From positions 1-45,563 of the forward strand of contig JASJBO010000003.1 in NCBI GenBank assembly GCA_030066475.1: DNA of 45,563 nt, in the 5' to 3' direction. This document shows, piece after piece, positions 34,064 to 42,397 of this stretch. Both the position numbers and the translations under genes were made by a program. The notes beneath the pieces were generated by a model. That model had not been told where the DNA came from, did not search any database, and saw only the letters and a list, made by a program, of their open reading frames with translations. The DNA comes from Myxococcota bacterium. Its GTDB lineage: Bacteria; Myxococcota_A; UBA9160; PR03. How positions within the stretch are numbered: position 1 is the stretch's first letter; each line of letters opens with the position of its first letter.

Positions 34064-34666
34064 ATGAGGATCCATGACTTCGCCCCCGCCCCCAATCCCA
34101 CCAAGCTGCGCGTCTATCTGAACGAGAAGGGCATCGAGGTGCCGCGCGTGATGGTGAACCTGCTCCAGGGCGAGCAGAACCAGCCGGACTTCCTCGCGCT
34201 CAATCCGCTCGGCGGCGTGCCGGTGCTCGAGCTCGACGACGGCACCTGCATCGCGGAGTCGCTCGCCATCATCGAGTACTTCGAGGAGCTCCAGTCCGAG
34301 CCGCCCCTGATCGGGCGTGAGCCGCTCGAGCGGGCCCGCGTCCGATCGCTCGAGCGCAGCATCGACATCGGCGTGTTGATGCGCACGGCCCGCATCGTCC
34401 ACGCCAAGAAGTCGCCGCTGCCCGGCGTCGCGCCCGATCCGGCGCTGGTGGAGCGCGAGCTGCCGCGTCTGGTCGGGATCCTGCGCTACGTCGACGAGCG
34501 GATCGGGAGTCAGCCGTTCGTGGCGGGCCCCGCCGTGACGATCGCCGACTGCACGCTGTTCGCGGGCCTGCGCTTCGGCGAGCTCGCTGGTCTCTCGATC
34601 GATCCGGCCTGCGAGAACGTGCGTCGCTGGTACGAGCGCTTCGCGGAGCGTCCGAGCGCGCAGTAG
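34064..34666 (+). CDS. Glutathione S-transferase family protein
   Basis: A 200-residue GST. The thioredoxin-like N-domain contains PNPTKLRVYLNEKGIEV, NPLGGVPVLELDDG (cis-Pro) and CIAESLAIIEYFEE (glutathione-binding Glu-Ser). The all-helical C-domain has FVAGPAVTIADCTLFAGLRF (N-capping box). It would conjugate or reduce electrophiles with glutathione, in keeping with the glutathione peroxidase and GFA proteins in the window. A TAGGGT box lies about 50 nt upstream (34010-34015). Start ATG 34064 has only a weak GGGG upstream. Confidence 0.9.
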   Translation: MRIHDFAPAPNPTKLRVYLNEKGIEVPRVMVNLLQGEQNQPDFLALNPLGGVPVLELDDGTCIAESLAIIEYFEELQSEPPLIGREPLERARVRSLERSIDIGVLMRTARIVHAKKSPLPGVAPDPALVERELPRLVGILRYVDERIGSQPFVAGPAVTIADCTLFAGLRFGELAGLSIDPACENVRRWYERFAERPSAQ

Positions 34667-34697
34667 CGTCGCCGCCGCCCGACGCGCCCCCCGTCCG

Positions 34698-35684
34698 TTA
34701 CTGGCGCGTCGCGTCGCGCTGAGCCGGAAACAGCCGGTCGATGAGCGGCTCGGCGCCCAGCACGCGCCGCGTGAGCCAGCGGCCCCAGCGCGCGCGCCGC
34801 GCCTCGGCGCGCGGCGGGGGCGCCGTGGGGGCGCTCCAGTCGAGCGCCTCGATCCGCCCCAGCAGGTCGTGCTCGACGCAGCCCTCCAGCGAGAACACGT
34901 AGACCTCGCGCGTGTGGGCCGCCGCGTCGCGCAGATCCTCCGAGAGCCGCTCCCAGCTCAGGAAGCGCCGCCGCGCGTCGGGATTGCTCGCGTTCACCCC
35001 GCCGCCGGTCACGCCGAGCGCGATGCACGGCGCGTCGGCGAAGTAGGCGCGCACGCCCGCCCGGCCCAGGTAGCTCGAGTACAGCATGTACACCTCGGCA
35101 TCGACCGCGACGTCCACGAGCCCGAGCGAGCGGCGCAGCAGCGTGCTGCCGGCCGCGCGCTCGTCGAGCAGGTGGGGGAAGTGGTAGGCCTCCACCGAGC
35201 GGCCGCTGGCGCGGATCTCCTGCACCAGCGCGGCGTAGTCGCGCTCGGCGCGCGCGACCTGCGCGGCGCTGCGCCGCCGCCGCAGCATGCCGAGGAAGGC
35301 GCGCCGGCGGTCGCGGATCGCCCCCTCCGACTCCTCGCGCGGGAACTCCACGTCGAGCCCGACCCGGTGCAGGCGCAGGCCCTCGCGCTCGGCCCAGCTC
35401 CGGGTGGCGCGCCAGCGCTCGCGCGCGCGCGCCGCGTTGTCGGCGTTGAGCCAGTAGCCGTCGGCCACGTCGAGCAGCAGCCAGGCGGTGACCGGCACGC
35501 CGCGCGCCTCGAGTCGCCGCACCAGTGCGGCGCGGCGCGCGGACAGGTCGAGCAGCCCCATCGACAGCGCGCGTCCGCCGGTCGCGAGGAAGCGCTCGAG
35601 GTCGGGCCGCTCGAACAGCGCGACCAGCGGCGCTTCGGCGAGCTCCACGAAGAACGTGAGATTCGGACCTTCGCTTCCCGTCAC
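34698..35684 (-). CDS. Hypothetical protein, possible TIM-barrel fold
   Basis: A protein of 328 residues from GTG 35684, or 341 from TTG 35723. I recognise no family. It lacks a signal peptide and membrane spans. The sequence alternates beta-like and helical blocks with acidic motifs at strand ends: FFVELAEAPLVALFE, VPVTAWLLLDVADGYWLNADN, LRLHRVGLDVEFPREE, VEAYHFPHLLDE, VDAEVYMLYSSYLG, VYVFSLEGC. That pattern fits a TIM-barrel hydrolase, perhaps acting on carbohydrate, but this is only inference. The C-terminal 40 residues are Arg-rich. Stop is TAA, rare in this GC-rich window. Confidence 0.6.
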   Translation of the reverse strand: MTGSEGPNLTFFVELAEAPLVALFERPDLERFLATGGRALSMGLLDLSARRAALVRRLEARGVPVTAWLLLDVADGYWLNADNAARARERWRATRSWAEREGLRLHRVGLDVEFPREESEGAIRDRRRAFLGMLRRRRSAAQVARAERDYAALVQEIRASGRSVEAYHFPHLLDERAAGSTLLRRSLGLVDVAVDAEVYMLYSSYLGRAGVRAYFADAPCIALGVTGGGVNASNPDARRRFLSWERLSEDLRDAAAHTREVYVFSLEGCVEHDLLGRIEALDWSAPTAPPPRAEARRARWGRWLTRRVLGAEPLIDRLFPAQRDATRQ

Positions 35685-35749
35685 GAGGTGCAATACTAGG
35701 TCGAACCCGAGAGCCGAAGTCAAGCGCGAGGCGCACCGAGGAGCCCCCC

Positions 35750-37000
35750 ATGCCGATGAACGTCCAGCCGATTCCGGGCGTCTCCGACCGCATCAACCAG
35801 ATCCGCATGCTCACGGCCGAGATCGTGAACCGCGAGATCCTGCCCAACGAGAACACGCTCTGGAACTGGCGCCACGGCAGCAAGGTGGCGGAGAGCGATC
35901 GCGAGCGGGCCCGCGAGCTGCGCCACGACATCCAGAACAAGGTGAAGCAGGCGGGGCTGTGGGCGCCGCACCTGCCCGAGGAGTACGGCGGCTGCGGGCT
36001 CGGCTTCCTCGAGCACGCCTACATGAACGAGGTGCTCGCCTACGCGGTCGGCGCCGCCTCGCTGTTCGGCGTGGTCGCGCCCAACTCGGGCAACCAGAAG
36101 ATCCTGGTCAAGTACGGCACCGAGGAGCAGAAGCAGAAGTGGCTGGTCCCGCTCACCGAGGGGAAGATGGAGTCGGGCTTCTCGATGACCGAGCCCGACA
36201 ACGCCGGCTCCGACCCGCGCTCGATCAAGACCACTGCGCGCCGCGACGGCGACCACTGGGTCATCAACGGCCACAAGTGGTTCACCTCGAACGGCCTGCG
36301 CGCCGACTTCCTGATCGTCATGTGCCGCACCGACGACCCGGACGGGCCCGCCGAGGCCAACGGCAAGATGACGCAGATCATCGTGCCCACCGAGACGCCC
36401 GGCGTGAACATCGTGCGCGGCATCGAGGTGTGGGGCCGGCGCAGCGACCACGTCGAGGTGATCTACGAGGACGTGCGGGTGCCCGTCGAGAACCAGCTCG
36501 GCCGCACCGGTTCGGGCCACCAGGCCGCCCAGGACCGCCTCGGCGCCGGTCGCGTCTACCACTGCATGAACTCGGTCGGCCAGATGTGGCGCGCCTTCGA
36601 CCTGATGGTGGAGCGCGCCAACACCCGCGAGGTGCACGGCGGCCTGCTGCGCGACAAGCAGTTCGTGCAGGGCTTCATCGCGGACTCGTACATCGACATC
36701 CAGGCCGCGCGCCTCATGACCATCCACTGCGCCGAGCGCATGGATGCCGGCGGCGACGCCCGCACCGAGATCTCGGCCATCAAGATCTTCGTGCCCGAGG
36801 CCTACACCCGCGTCGTCGACCGCGCGATCCAGGTGTGGGGCGCCGCAGGCGTGTCGGGCGACCTGCCGCTGGCCGGCATGTACCAGGGGGCCCGCACCCT
36901 GCGCCTCGCCGACGGTCCCGACGAGGTCCACAAGATCCTGATCGCCAAGAACGTCCTCAAGCAGTACGGTGCCGGCGGCTCCTGGGACTTCGGCAACTGA
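35750..37000 (+). CDS. Acyl-CoA dehydrogenase (ACAD10/11-like)
   Basis: A 416-residue acyl-CoA dehydrogenase. Blocks visible: APHLPEEYGGCGLGF, SGFSMTEPDNAGSDPRSIKT, VINGHKWFTSNG, EVWGRRSDHVEVIYEDVRV and IQVWGAAGVSGDLPLA. Near the C-terminus RLADGPDEVHKI replaces the usual YEGTxxIQ block, so Asp stands where the catalytic Glu is normally found. This DGPDEVH signature is shared with ACAD10/11-type enzymes, which act on hydroxy- or phospho-acyl-CoA, as far as I know. GAGGAG lies 7 nt before ATG 35750. The SDR gene follows after 11 bp. Confidence 0.92.
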   Translation: MPMNVQPIPGVSDRINQIRMLTAEIVNREILPNENTLWNWRHGSKVAESDRERARELRHDIQNKVKQAGLWAPHLPEEYGGCGLGFLEHAYMNEVLAYAVGAASLFGVVAPNSGNQKILVKYGTEEQKQKWLVPLTEGKMESGFSMTEPDNAGSDPRSIKTTARRDGDHWVINGHKWFTSNGLRADFLIVMCRTDDPDGPAEANGKMTQIIVPTETPGVNIVRGIEVWGRRSDHVEVIYEDVRVPVENQLGRTGSGHQAAQDRLGAGRVYHCMNSVGQMWRAFDLMVERANTREVHGGLLRDKQFVQGFIADSYIDIQAARLMTIHCAERMDAGGDARTEISAIKIFVPEAYTRVVDRAIQVWGAAGVSGDLPLAGMYQGARTLRLADGPDEVHKILIAKNVLKQYGAGGSWDFGN

Positions 37001-37011
37001 GGAGACGCGCC

Positions 37012-37836
37012 ATGGCCGATCGGCTGGCGGGCAAGCGAGCGCTGATCACCGGGGCCGGCGCCGGACTGGGCGCGCAGATGGCGCGCCGCTTCCGCGAGGA
37101 GGGTGCCGAGGTCGTCGTGAACGACCTGCGCCTCGAGGCCGCCGAGGCGGTGGCGAAGGAGGTGGGTGGCACCGCCATCGCGGCCGACGTCGCCGACTCC
37201 GCCGCGGTGGCCGACATGTTCGCGCGCGTCGCGCGCGACTTCGGCCGGCTCGACGTGCTGGTCAACAACGCCGGCTTCGGGTTCGACGGAGACGAGGCCG
37301 ACCTGGAGCGCTTCAACCAGGTGCCGGCACAGCAGGCCGCCGAGACGATGGCCGGCGGCCCGATCCGCACCCACTTCGATCTCACCGTGGGGCTCTCGGA
37401 CGAGAAGTGGCAGCGCATGATCGACGTCCACCTGAGCGGGACGTTCTACTGCTGCCGCGAAGCGCTCAAGCTGATGAACCAGCAGGACTCGGGCGTCATC
37501 CTCAACATGGGATCCATCATGGGCACCGCGGGCGGCGCGGGCTCCGTCCACTACTGCGCCGCCAAGGCCGGCATCCTGGGCCTCACCCGCTCGCTGGCGC
37601 GCGAGGTCGTGACCCGCAACATCCGCGTCAACGCGCTCGCGCCTGGCTTCGTCGACACCGACCTCACCGCGCCGATCCAGGCCGCGCGTCCGCTGATCGA
37701 GGCCGCCACGCCGATGGGCCGCTTCGGCGACGTCGACGACATCGCCTGGGCCGCCGTCTACCTGGCCAGCGACGAGGCGAAGTTCGTCACCGGACAGGTG
37801 CTGTCGCCCAACGGCGGCTACCACATGAGCCAGTAG
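37012..37836 (+). CDS. Short-chain dehydrogenase/reductase (SDR)
   Basis: A 274-residue classical SDR. It has the nucleotide loop TGAGAGLGAQMA, NNAG, catalytic Ser in NMGSIMG, and YCAAKAG (Tyr-Lys). An insertion of about 30 residues (after NNAGFGFDGDEADLE, up to FDLTVGLSDEKW) separates NNAG from the next helix; similar insertions occur in some actinobacterial and proteobacterial SDRs of acyl-CoA or steroid pathways. It most likely oxidises a hydroxyacyl-CoA or hydroxysteroid produced after the dehydrogenase encoded upstream. GGAGACGCGCC precedes ATG 37012. Confidence 0.92.
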   Translation: MADRLAGKRALITGAGAGLGAQMARRFREEGAEVVVNDLRLEAAEAVAKEVGGTAIAADVADSAAVADMFARVARDFGRLDVLVNNAGFGFDGDEADLERFNQVPAQQAAETMAGGPIRTHFDLTVGLSDEKWQRMIDVHLSGTFYCCREALKLMNQQDSGVILNMGSIMGTAGGAGSVHYCAAKAGILGLTRSLAREVVTRNIRVNALAPGFVDTDLTAPIQAARPLIEAATPMGRFGDVDDIAWAAVYLASDEAKFVTGQVLSPNGGYHMSQ

Positions 37837-37857
37837 CCGGCCCGGAAGCGCCGGCCG

Positions 37858-38529
37858 CTACCAGCCGTCCACGTGGAGCGCGAGCTCGAGGTCGCGACCG
37901 CGCGCCGGCTTGAAGTCGGTGCCGCGCGTGAAGGCGACCGGGGTGAGCCCGCACTGCATCACCTCGGCATAGGGCACGCCCAGCAGCTCGGCGATCTCGG
38001 CCTCGTGCAGCAGGTGCAGCGTCGTCCACGCCGTGCCGAGTCCGCGCGCGCGTGCGGCCAGCATGAAGCTCCAGAACGCCGGCAGGATCGAGCCGTACAC
38101 GCTGGCCCGCCCCAGGTCGCCCATCGGCCCCTCGACGGGCGGCATGCGGCCCTCGATGCACGGGATCACCAGGTACGGCGCGCGGTGCAGGTTGGCGGCC
38201 AGGGCCTCGGCCGACCCCACGACGCCGCGCATCGTCGCCACGTCGTCGCCCTGCGCCTGCTCGGCCAGCGCGTGCGCCGACACCGGCATGCTGCGGTAGC
38301 CCTCGAAGGCCCCGCGGTAGAGCTCCGCGATGCGCTCGCGCTTCGCCGGGTCGCCCACGACCAGGAAGTGCCAGCCCCGGGCGTTCGAGCCGCTCGGCGC
38401 CTGGAGCGCGATCGAGACGCACTCCCGCACCAGCTCGAGCGGAACCGGCCGGTCGAAGTCGAGGCGCCGCCGCACGGCGCGCGTGGTGGTGAGCAGCTCG
38501 TCGGGAGACAGGTCGAGAGTGGCAGGCAT
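37858..38529 (-). CDS. Nitroreductase family protein
   Basis: A 223-residue FMN-dependent nitroreductase-fold enzyme. The FMN contacts are in the opening TTRAVRRRLDFDRPVP, the QAPSGSNARGWHF block, and GLGTAWTTLHLLHE. It reduces nitro groups, quinones or enones with NAD(P)H; natural substrates are usually unknown. It is divergent from the MBL-fold gene across 40 bp. No ribosome site precedes ATG 38529, but TAGACT lies 6 nt upstream. Confidence 0.9.
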   Translation of the reverse strand: MPATLDLSPDELLTTTRAVRRRLDFDRPVPLELVRECVSIALQAPSGSNARGWHFLVVGDPAKRERIAELYRGAFEGYRSMPVSAHALAEQAQGDDVATMRGVVGSAEALAANLHRAPYLVIPCIEGRMPPVEGPMGDLGRASVYGSILPAFWSFMLAARARGLGTAWTTLHLLHEAEIAELLGVPYAEVMQCGLTPVAFTRGTDFKPARGRDLELALHVDGW

Positions 38530-38535
38530 GCCGGC

Positions 38536-38541
38536 AGTCTA
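38536..38541 (-). promoter_or_regulatory. -10-like TAGACT box, leaderless-type
   Basis: On the minus strand TAGACT ends 6 nt before ATG 38529 of the nitroreductase gene. The spacer GCCGGC is not a ribosome site. Confidence 0.5.
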
Positions 38542-38557
38542 GCGCCGAGGCCTGGAG

Positions 38558-38563
38558 TAGAAT
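38558..38563 (+). promoter_or_regulatory. -10-like TAGAAT box, leaderless-type
   Basis: TAGAAT ends 6 nt before ATG 38570 of the MBL-fold gene. A GGAG lies 5' of the box but would be outside the transcript. Confidence 0.55.
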
Positions 38564-38569
38564 GCCCCG

Positions 38570-39463
38570 ATGCCCACGACCCTCGACTGGTACGGCTGCG
38601 CCACCTTCCGCCTGCGCACGGCCGGCCTCACGATCTTCCTCGACGCCTACATCGACCGCATCGAGCGCGCCGCCGGTCCCGGCCTGCGGGCCGACGACGT
38701 CGACGCGGCCGACTGGATCGTGGTGGGCCACTCGCACTTCGACCACCTCTACGGCGCCGAGCGCATCGCGCGCAACACGGGCGCGCGCATCATCGGCAGC
38801 TACGAGACGGTGCGCGTGATGGAGGCGCAGGGCGTCCCGCTCGATCGGATGATCTGCGTGGCCGGCGGCGAGACGGTGGAGCTGGGCGCCGGGGTCACGG
38901 TGTCGGCGTTCCCGAGCCAGCACTCGTGTGTGTGGTCGCACGGCCAGATGAGCCCGGCCGACGAGGTCTGCATCGGCGACCTGGGCGTCACCTGGCAGGG
39001 CCGCCGCGAGCGCTTCCTCGAGCTCGTCCGCTACTTCGGCACGCTGCCCGAGGACGCGCGGGAGCACCTGGTCGCGAGCCAGCAGGGCGACCGCGGCGAC
39101 GGCGGCGCGCTGGTCTACCTGTTCGAGACGCCGGACGGCTCGCTCTTCTACCAGGACACCTCGGGCCACTGGTCGGGCATCCTGCGCGACCTGCGCCCCG
39201 ACGTCGCGATCCTGGCCGCGGCGGGCCGCGGCAACGTCGACGGCGAGCCGATCCAGGGCTCGCTGGCCCGCTTCGTGGCCCGCCAGGCCGACCTGCTGCG
39301 CCCGCGCACCGTCGTGCTCTCGCACCACGACGACTGGCTGCCGGGCTTCTCGATCGACACCGACACCAAGCCGATCCGCGAGGAGCTGGCGCGGGTGGTG
39401 CCGGGCGCGAAGCTGCTGGAGCTCGGCTACGTGGACGGGACGGAGATCCTGCCGGCACGCTAG
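38570..39463 (+). CDS. MBL-fold metallohydrolase (UlaG-like)
   Basis: A 297-residue metallo-beta-lactamase-fold protein. WYGCATFRLRTAGLTIFLDAY is the UlaG-like N-terminal block. The metal site is VGHSHFDHLYGAE (HxHxDH), with SQHS, YQDTSGHWSG and LSHHDDWLPG supplying later ligands. UlaG-like members hydrolyse lactones or phosphodiesters; the substrate here is unknown. It is divergent from the nitroreductase gene and appears to be translated from a leaderless transcript. Confidence 0.88.
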   Translation: MPTTLDWYGCATFRLRTAGLTIFLDAYIDRIERAAGPGLRADDVDAADWIVVGHSHFDHLYGAERIARNTGARIIGSYETVRVMEAQGVPLDRMICVAGGETVELGAGVTVSAFPSQHSCVWSHGQMSPADEVCIGDLGVTWQGRRERFLELVRYFGTLPEDAREHLVASQQGDRGDGGALVYLFETPDGSLFYQDTSGHWSGILRDLRPDVAILAAAGRGNVDGEPIQGSLARFVARQADLLRPRTVVLSHHDDWLPGFSIDTDTKPIREELARVVPGAKLLELGYVDGTEILPAR

Positions 39464-39601
39464 CCGGAGCGGGGCCGCGCTCGCTGCAGCTCTGCCCGCG
39501 GCCGCGCGCGAGCGCCAGGCAGAGCCGGCGGAGCTGGGCGGTCCGGACCAGCCGCGCGGCCACTGCACGCGGTGACATGTCAGCCGTCGCCATCGTCTCC
39601 C
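39464..39601 (-). other. Short gap with possible small ORF after the acyl-CoA synthetase
   Basis: The synthetase stop TGA is followed on the minus strand by GGGAGACG and ATG 39593, a good start context. The ORF begins MATADMSPRAVAARLVRTAQ, helical and basic, but then runs antisense into the MBL gene with no stop at a sensible place. It may be a small real gene with a frameshift, or chance. No family is recognised. Confidence 0.25.
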
Positions 39602-41116
39602 TCAGCGTCCGGCGCGGAGCTGGTGCTTCTGCACCTTGCCGAGCGCGTTGCGCGGCAGGCGCTCCACGAAGTGGACCCGGCGCGGGCGCTTGTAGGGGGC
39701 CAGCCGGTCTGCCAGGAACGCGTCGAGCGCATCGGCCTCGGTGCCGGGGCTCGCTACGACGAAGGCCGTCACGAGCTCACCCCACTCCTCGGACGGCGTG
39801 CCGACCACGGCGGCGTCCTCCACGGCGGGATGCGCGCGCAGCGCGTCCTCCACCTCGCGCGGGTAGACGTTGTAGCCACCGCTGATCACGAGCTCCTTCG
39901 CGCGCCCGCGGATCCGGACGTAGCCGGCCTCGTCGAGCTCGCCGAGGTCGCCGGTGCGGAACCAGCCGTCGGCGGTGAAGGCCTCGGCGTTGGCGTCGGC
40001 CCGCTCCCAGTAACCGGCGAAGACGTTCGCACCGCGCACCTGGATCTCGGCGGGCTCGCCCGCGAGCCGCACCTCGACCCCCGGTAGCGGCAGCCCGACC
40101 GTGCCCGGCCGGCGCTCGCCGTCGTGCGGGTTCGACACCAGCATGGCGGTCTCGGTCATGCCGTAGCGCTCGAGGATGCGCTGGCCCGTCGCGCGCGCGA
40201 AGCGCTCGTGCAGCGCGGCCGGGAGCGGCGCCGAGCCCGACACGCACAGCCGCAGGCGCGCCAGCGTCCGCACGCGGTCGGCGTCCATCAGGCGGTGGTA
40301 CATGGTGGGCACCCCGAAGAAGAGGGTGCCGGCGTGCGCCTCGATCGCGTCGAAGACCGCGTCGGGCTCGAAGCGCGAGAGCAGCACGGCCGAGGCGCCG
40401 GCCAGCAACGTCCCGTGCAGGCCCACGCCGAGGCCGTGCATGTGGAAGAGCGGCAGCGCCAGCACCAGCCGGTCGCGCTCGCTCCAGCGCCAGGCGAGGC
40501 GCAGCGCCTCGCTGCTCGCCAGCAGGTTCGCGTGGCTGAGGACGGCGCCCTTGGGACGCCCCGTCGTGCCCGAGGTGTAGCCGATCAGCGCGGGAGCCTC
40601 GGGCGGCGCGGCGTCGAGTGGCGGGGCGTCCGCATCGGCGAGCGCCAGCTCCGGCGCCACGACCAGGCAGCTCGGATCGGCCGCGCGGATCCAGCCGCCG
40701 CGCTCGGGATCGTCCACCAGCGCAGCGCGCGGTCGCGCGTCGCGCACCACGTGCTCGACCTCGCCGGCGCGGTAGGCCGTGTTGGTCGGCACCACGACCA
40801 GACCGAGCCGCAGCGCGGCGACGTAGGCGATCACGAACGCGGGCGAGCTGGCGGCCGAGAAGACCACGCGATCGCCCGCTCGCAGGCCGGCGCCTGCGAG
40901 CCGGCCCGCCAGGCGCCGCGAGGTCTGCTCGAGCGTGCCGTAGTCGAGCGCCACGCCCGCCGCGATCAGCGCCGGGCGCCCGGGCGAGCGGCTCCAGTGC
41001 CGGCCCCAGGCGCGCGGCAGCGTGCCGCAGCCTCCGGCCGTTGCATCGTAGGTCGCGCCCGCCGGCAGGTGCGCGTCGGCGCCCGGGACGCTCGCGCCGT
41101 TCGCGCGCTCGGCCAT
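39602..41116 (-). CDS. AMP-dependent acyl-CoA synthetase/ligase
   Basis: A 504-residue ANL-superfamily adenylating enzyme. The P-loop-like motif IGYTSGTTGRPKGAVLSH lies near residues 178-195. LERYGMTETAML, GWFRTGDLGELDEAGYV, GRAKELVISGGYNVYPREVE and the final PRNALGKVQKHQL (catalytic Lys) complete the set of ANL motifs. It activates a fatty, aryl or steroid-like acid to acyl-CoA with ATP; malonyl-CoA synthetases are close relatives. GAGG lies about 8 nt before ATG 41116 and a TACCCT box about 28 nt before it. It would feed the acyl-CoA dehydrogenases in this window. Confidence 0.92.
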   Translation of the reverse strand: MAERANGASVPGADAHLPAGATYDATAGGCGTLPRAWGRHWSRSPGRPALIAAGVALDYGTLEQTSRRLAGRLAGAGLRAGDRVVFSAASSPAFVIAYVAALRLGLVVVPTNTAYRAGEVEHVVRDARPRAALVDDPERGGWIRAADPSCLVVAPELALADADAPPLDAAPPEAPALIGYTSGTTGRPKGAVLSHANLLASSEALRLAWRWSERDRLVLALPLFHMHGLGVGLHGTLLAGASAVLLSRFEPDAVFDAIEAHAGTLFFGVPTMYHRLMDADRVRTLARLRLCVSGSAPLPAALHERFARATGQRILERYGMTETAMLVSNPHDGERRPGTVGLPLPGVEVRLAGEPAEIQVRGANVFAGYWERADANAEAFTADGWFRTGDLGELDEAGYVRIRGRAKELVISGGYNVYPREVEDALRAHPAVEDAAVVGTPSEEWGELVTAFVVASPGTEADALDAFLADRLAPYKRPRRVHFVERLPRNALGKVQKHQLRAGR

Positions 41117-41208
41117 CGGTGGTCCTCGGTGAATCGTCCCCAGGGTACCGAGGTCGCGCGGCCCGGGTATGCTCCCTGCTACGGCCCCGAGGCAGTGAGG
41201 ACAAGTCC

Positions 41209-41548
41209 TTGAAGTTCGGCCTGTTTCACGAGCATCGGCAACCCGGACGATCTGTGCCGGCACCTGCGCGCCTTCGAGGGGGCCGGTGTCGACCAGGTGA
41301 TCTTCCTGCAGCAGGCCGGCCGCAACCGCCACGACCACATCTGCGACGCGCTCGAGCTGTTCGCGGTCGAGGTGCTGGAGGAGTTCCGCGAGAAGGAGGC
41401 CGACCGCGAGGCGCGCAAGCGCGAGGAGCTGCGTCCCTACGTGGAGGCCGCGCTCGCTCGCAAGCAGCTCATGCAGCCGCTCGCCGACGACGAGATCCCC
41501 GTCGTTCGCGCCTCGGTGAAGCGTGCGCAGGTCGGGGGCCGGGTCTGA
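41209..41548 (+). pseudogene. Luciferase-like (LLM) oxidoreductase with large internal deletion
   Basis: TTG 41209 opens an N-terminus typical of LLM flavin-dependent oxidoreductases (LKFGLFHEH). Within nine codons the frame is lost. From about 41231, in the next frame, a typical LLM C-terminus runs to TGA 41548: SIGNPDDLCRHLRAF, GAGVDQVIFLQQAGRNRHDH, then CDALELFAVEVLEEF and a charged tail. Complete family members are about 350-400 residues, so some 250-300 central codons are missing at one junction near 41230. No enzyme can be made. It could be a real deletion or an assembly join. GAGG lies 7-9 nt before the TTG. Confidence 0.75.
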
Positions 41549-41550
41549 GG

Positions 41551-42339
41551 GTGCGGCTCCTGTCCGCTCTCGCGCCGTGTCGCCGGGCGGGGCTCTTGAT
41601 TCCACTCTGGATCGGGCTGGGCGCCTGTTCGGCCGCCACCTCGGCCGACTGGCGCTGCGACGACAACGTCGAGATCGCCCTGGACGAGCTCCTCGTCTCG
41701 AACAACGTCTGGAACAAGGGCGCGGTGCGTGACTACGAGCAGTGCATCGCGGCTCGCCCGGGCCCGATCCGCTGGAAGTGGCGCTGGCCCGGCGGTGATC
41801 TCATGCCCGAGGCCTACCCCGAGATCGTCTTCGGGCACCATCCCTGGCGCGACGCATCGACCACCCCTCGCCTCCCGGTCCGCGTCCGGGAGGTCGACGA
41901 GCTCACTGTCGACTACAGCGTCTCCGTGGACGGCGACGGCATCTTCAACCTGGCATTCCAGCTCTGGCTCGTCGACCGCCTGCCGCCGACTCCCGAAGCC
42001 GCCCGGGCGGAGCTGATGGTCTGGGTCGTGAATCGCGGGATGACGCCTGCCGGCGAGTGGACCGGAGAGCTGGCTGCCGGCTCCGCGCGCTTCGACGTCT
42101 TCGAGTCGGACCGCGAGCACCTCGACCGTGGCGTCCCACGGCGCTGGCGCCTCGTCACGCTGGTCGCCACCGAGCCTCGACCGGTGGGCGCTCTCCGCCT
42201 GGGGGACCTCCTGCGCACGCTGACCGCACAAGGGAGGCTGAAGCCGGAGCACTGGATCGCGAACCTGGACCTCGGAACCGAGGTCGTGGCCGGGAGCGGG
42301 CGGGCCGAGATCCGCCGTTACGACGTCGAGGTTCGCTGA
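41551..42339 (+). CDS. GH12-like lipoprotein (putative endoglucanase)
   Basis: A 262-residue exported protein. The signal sequence ends in a lipobox (IGLGAC), so it should be a lipoprotein. The rest resembles glycoside hydrolase family 12: NNVWNKG near the N-terminus, YPEIVFGHHPW, VDYSV, FNLAFQLWLVD, AELMVWVVNR with the putative nucleophile Glu, and a late LGTEVVAGSG with the putative acid/base Glu. GH12 enzymes cut beta-1,4-glucan or xyloglucan. The jelly-roll order of motifs is right and both acids are present, but identity is low by eye. GTG 41551 starts 2 nt after the stop codon of the LLM pseudogene. Confidence 0.72.
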   Translation: MRLLSALAPCRRAGLLIPLWIGLGACSAATSADWRCDDNVEIALDELLVSNNVWNKGAVRDYEQCIAARPGPIRWKWRWPGGDLMPEAYPEIVFGHHPWRDASTTPRLPVRVREVDELTVDYSVSVDGDGIFNLAFQLWLVDRLPPTPEAARAELMVWVVNRGMTPAGEWTGELAAGSARFDVFESDREHLDRGVPRRWRLVTLVATEPRPVGALRLGDLLRTLTAQGRLKPEHWIANLDLGTEVVAGSGRAEIRRYDVEVR

Positions 42340-42365
42340 GCCCCGGCTCTCCCCGACGCCGCGCC

Positions 42366-42397
42366 CCAGGCGACGGGAGGGTTCTTCAACGGGCTGC
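42366..42397. repeat. R1 dispersed repeat, copy B (32 bp)
   Basis: Identical to 49-80. Here the end of the block pairs with following bases that differ from copy A: GGGCT (42391-42395), loop GCT, AGCCC (42399-42403). The TAG stop of the minus-strand VOC gene lies within this hairpin. It fills most of the 57-bp gap between convergent genes. Confidence 0.75.
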
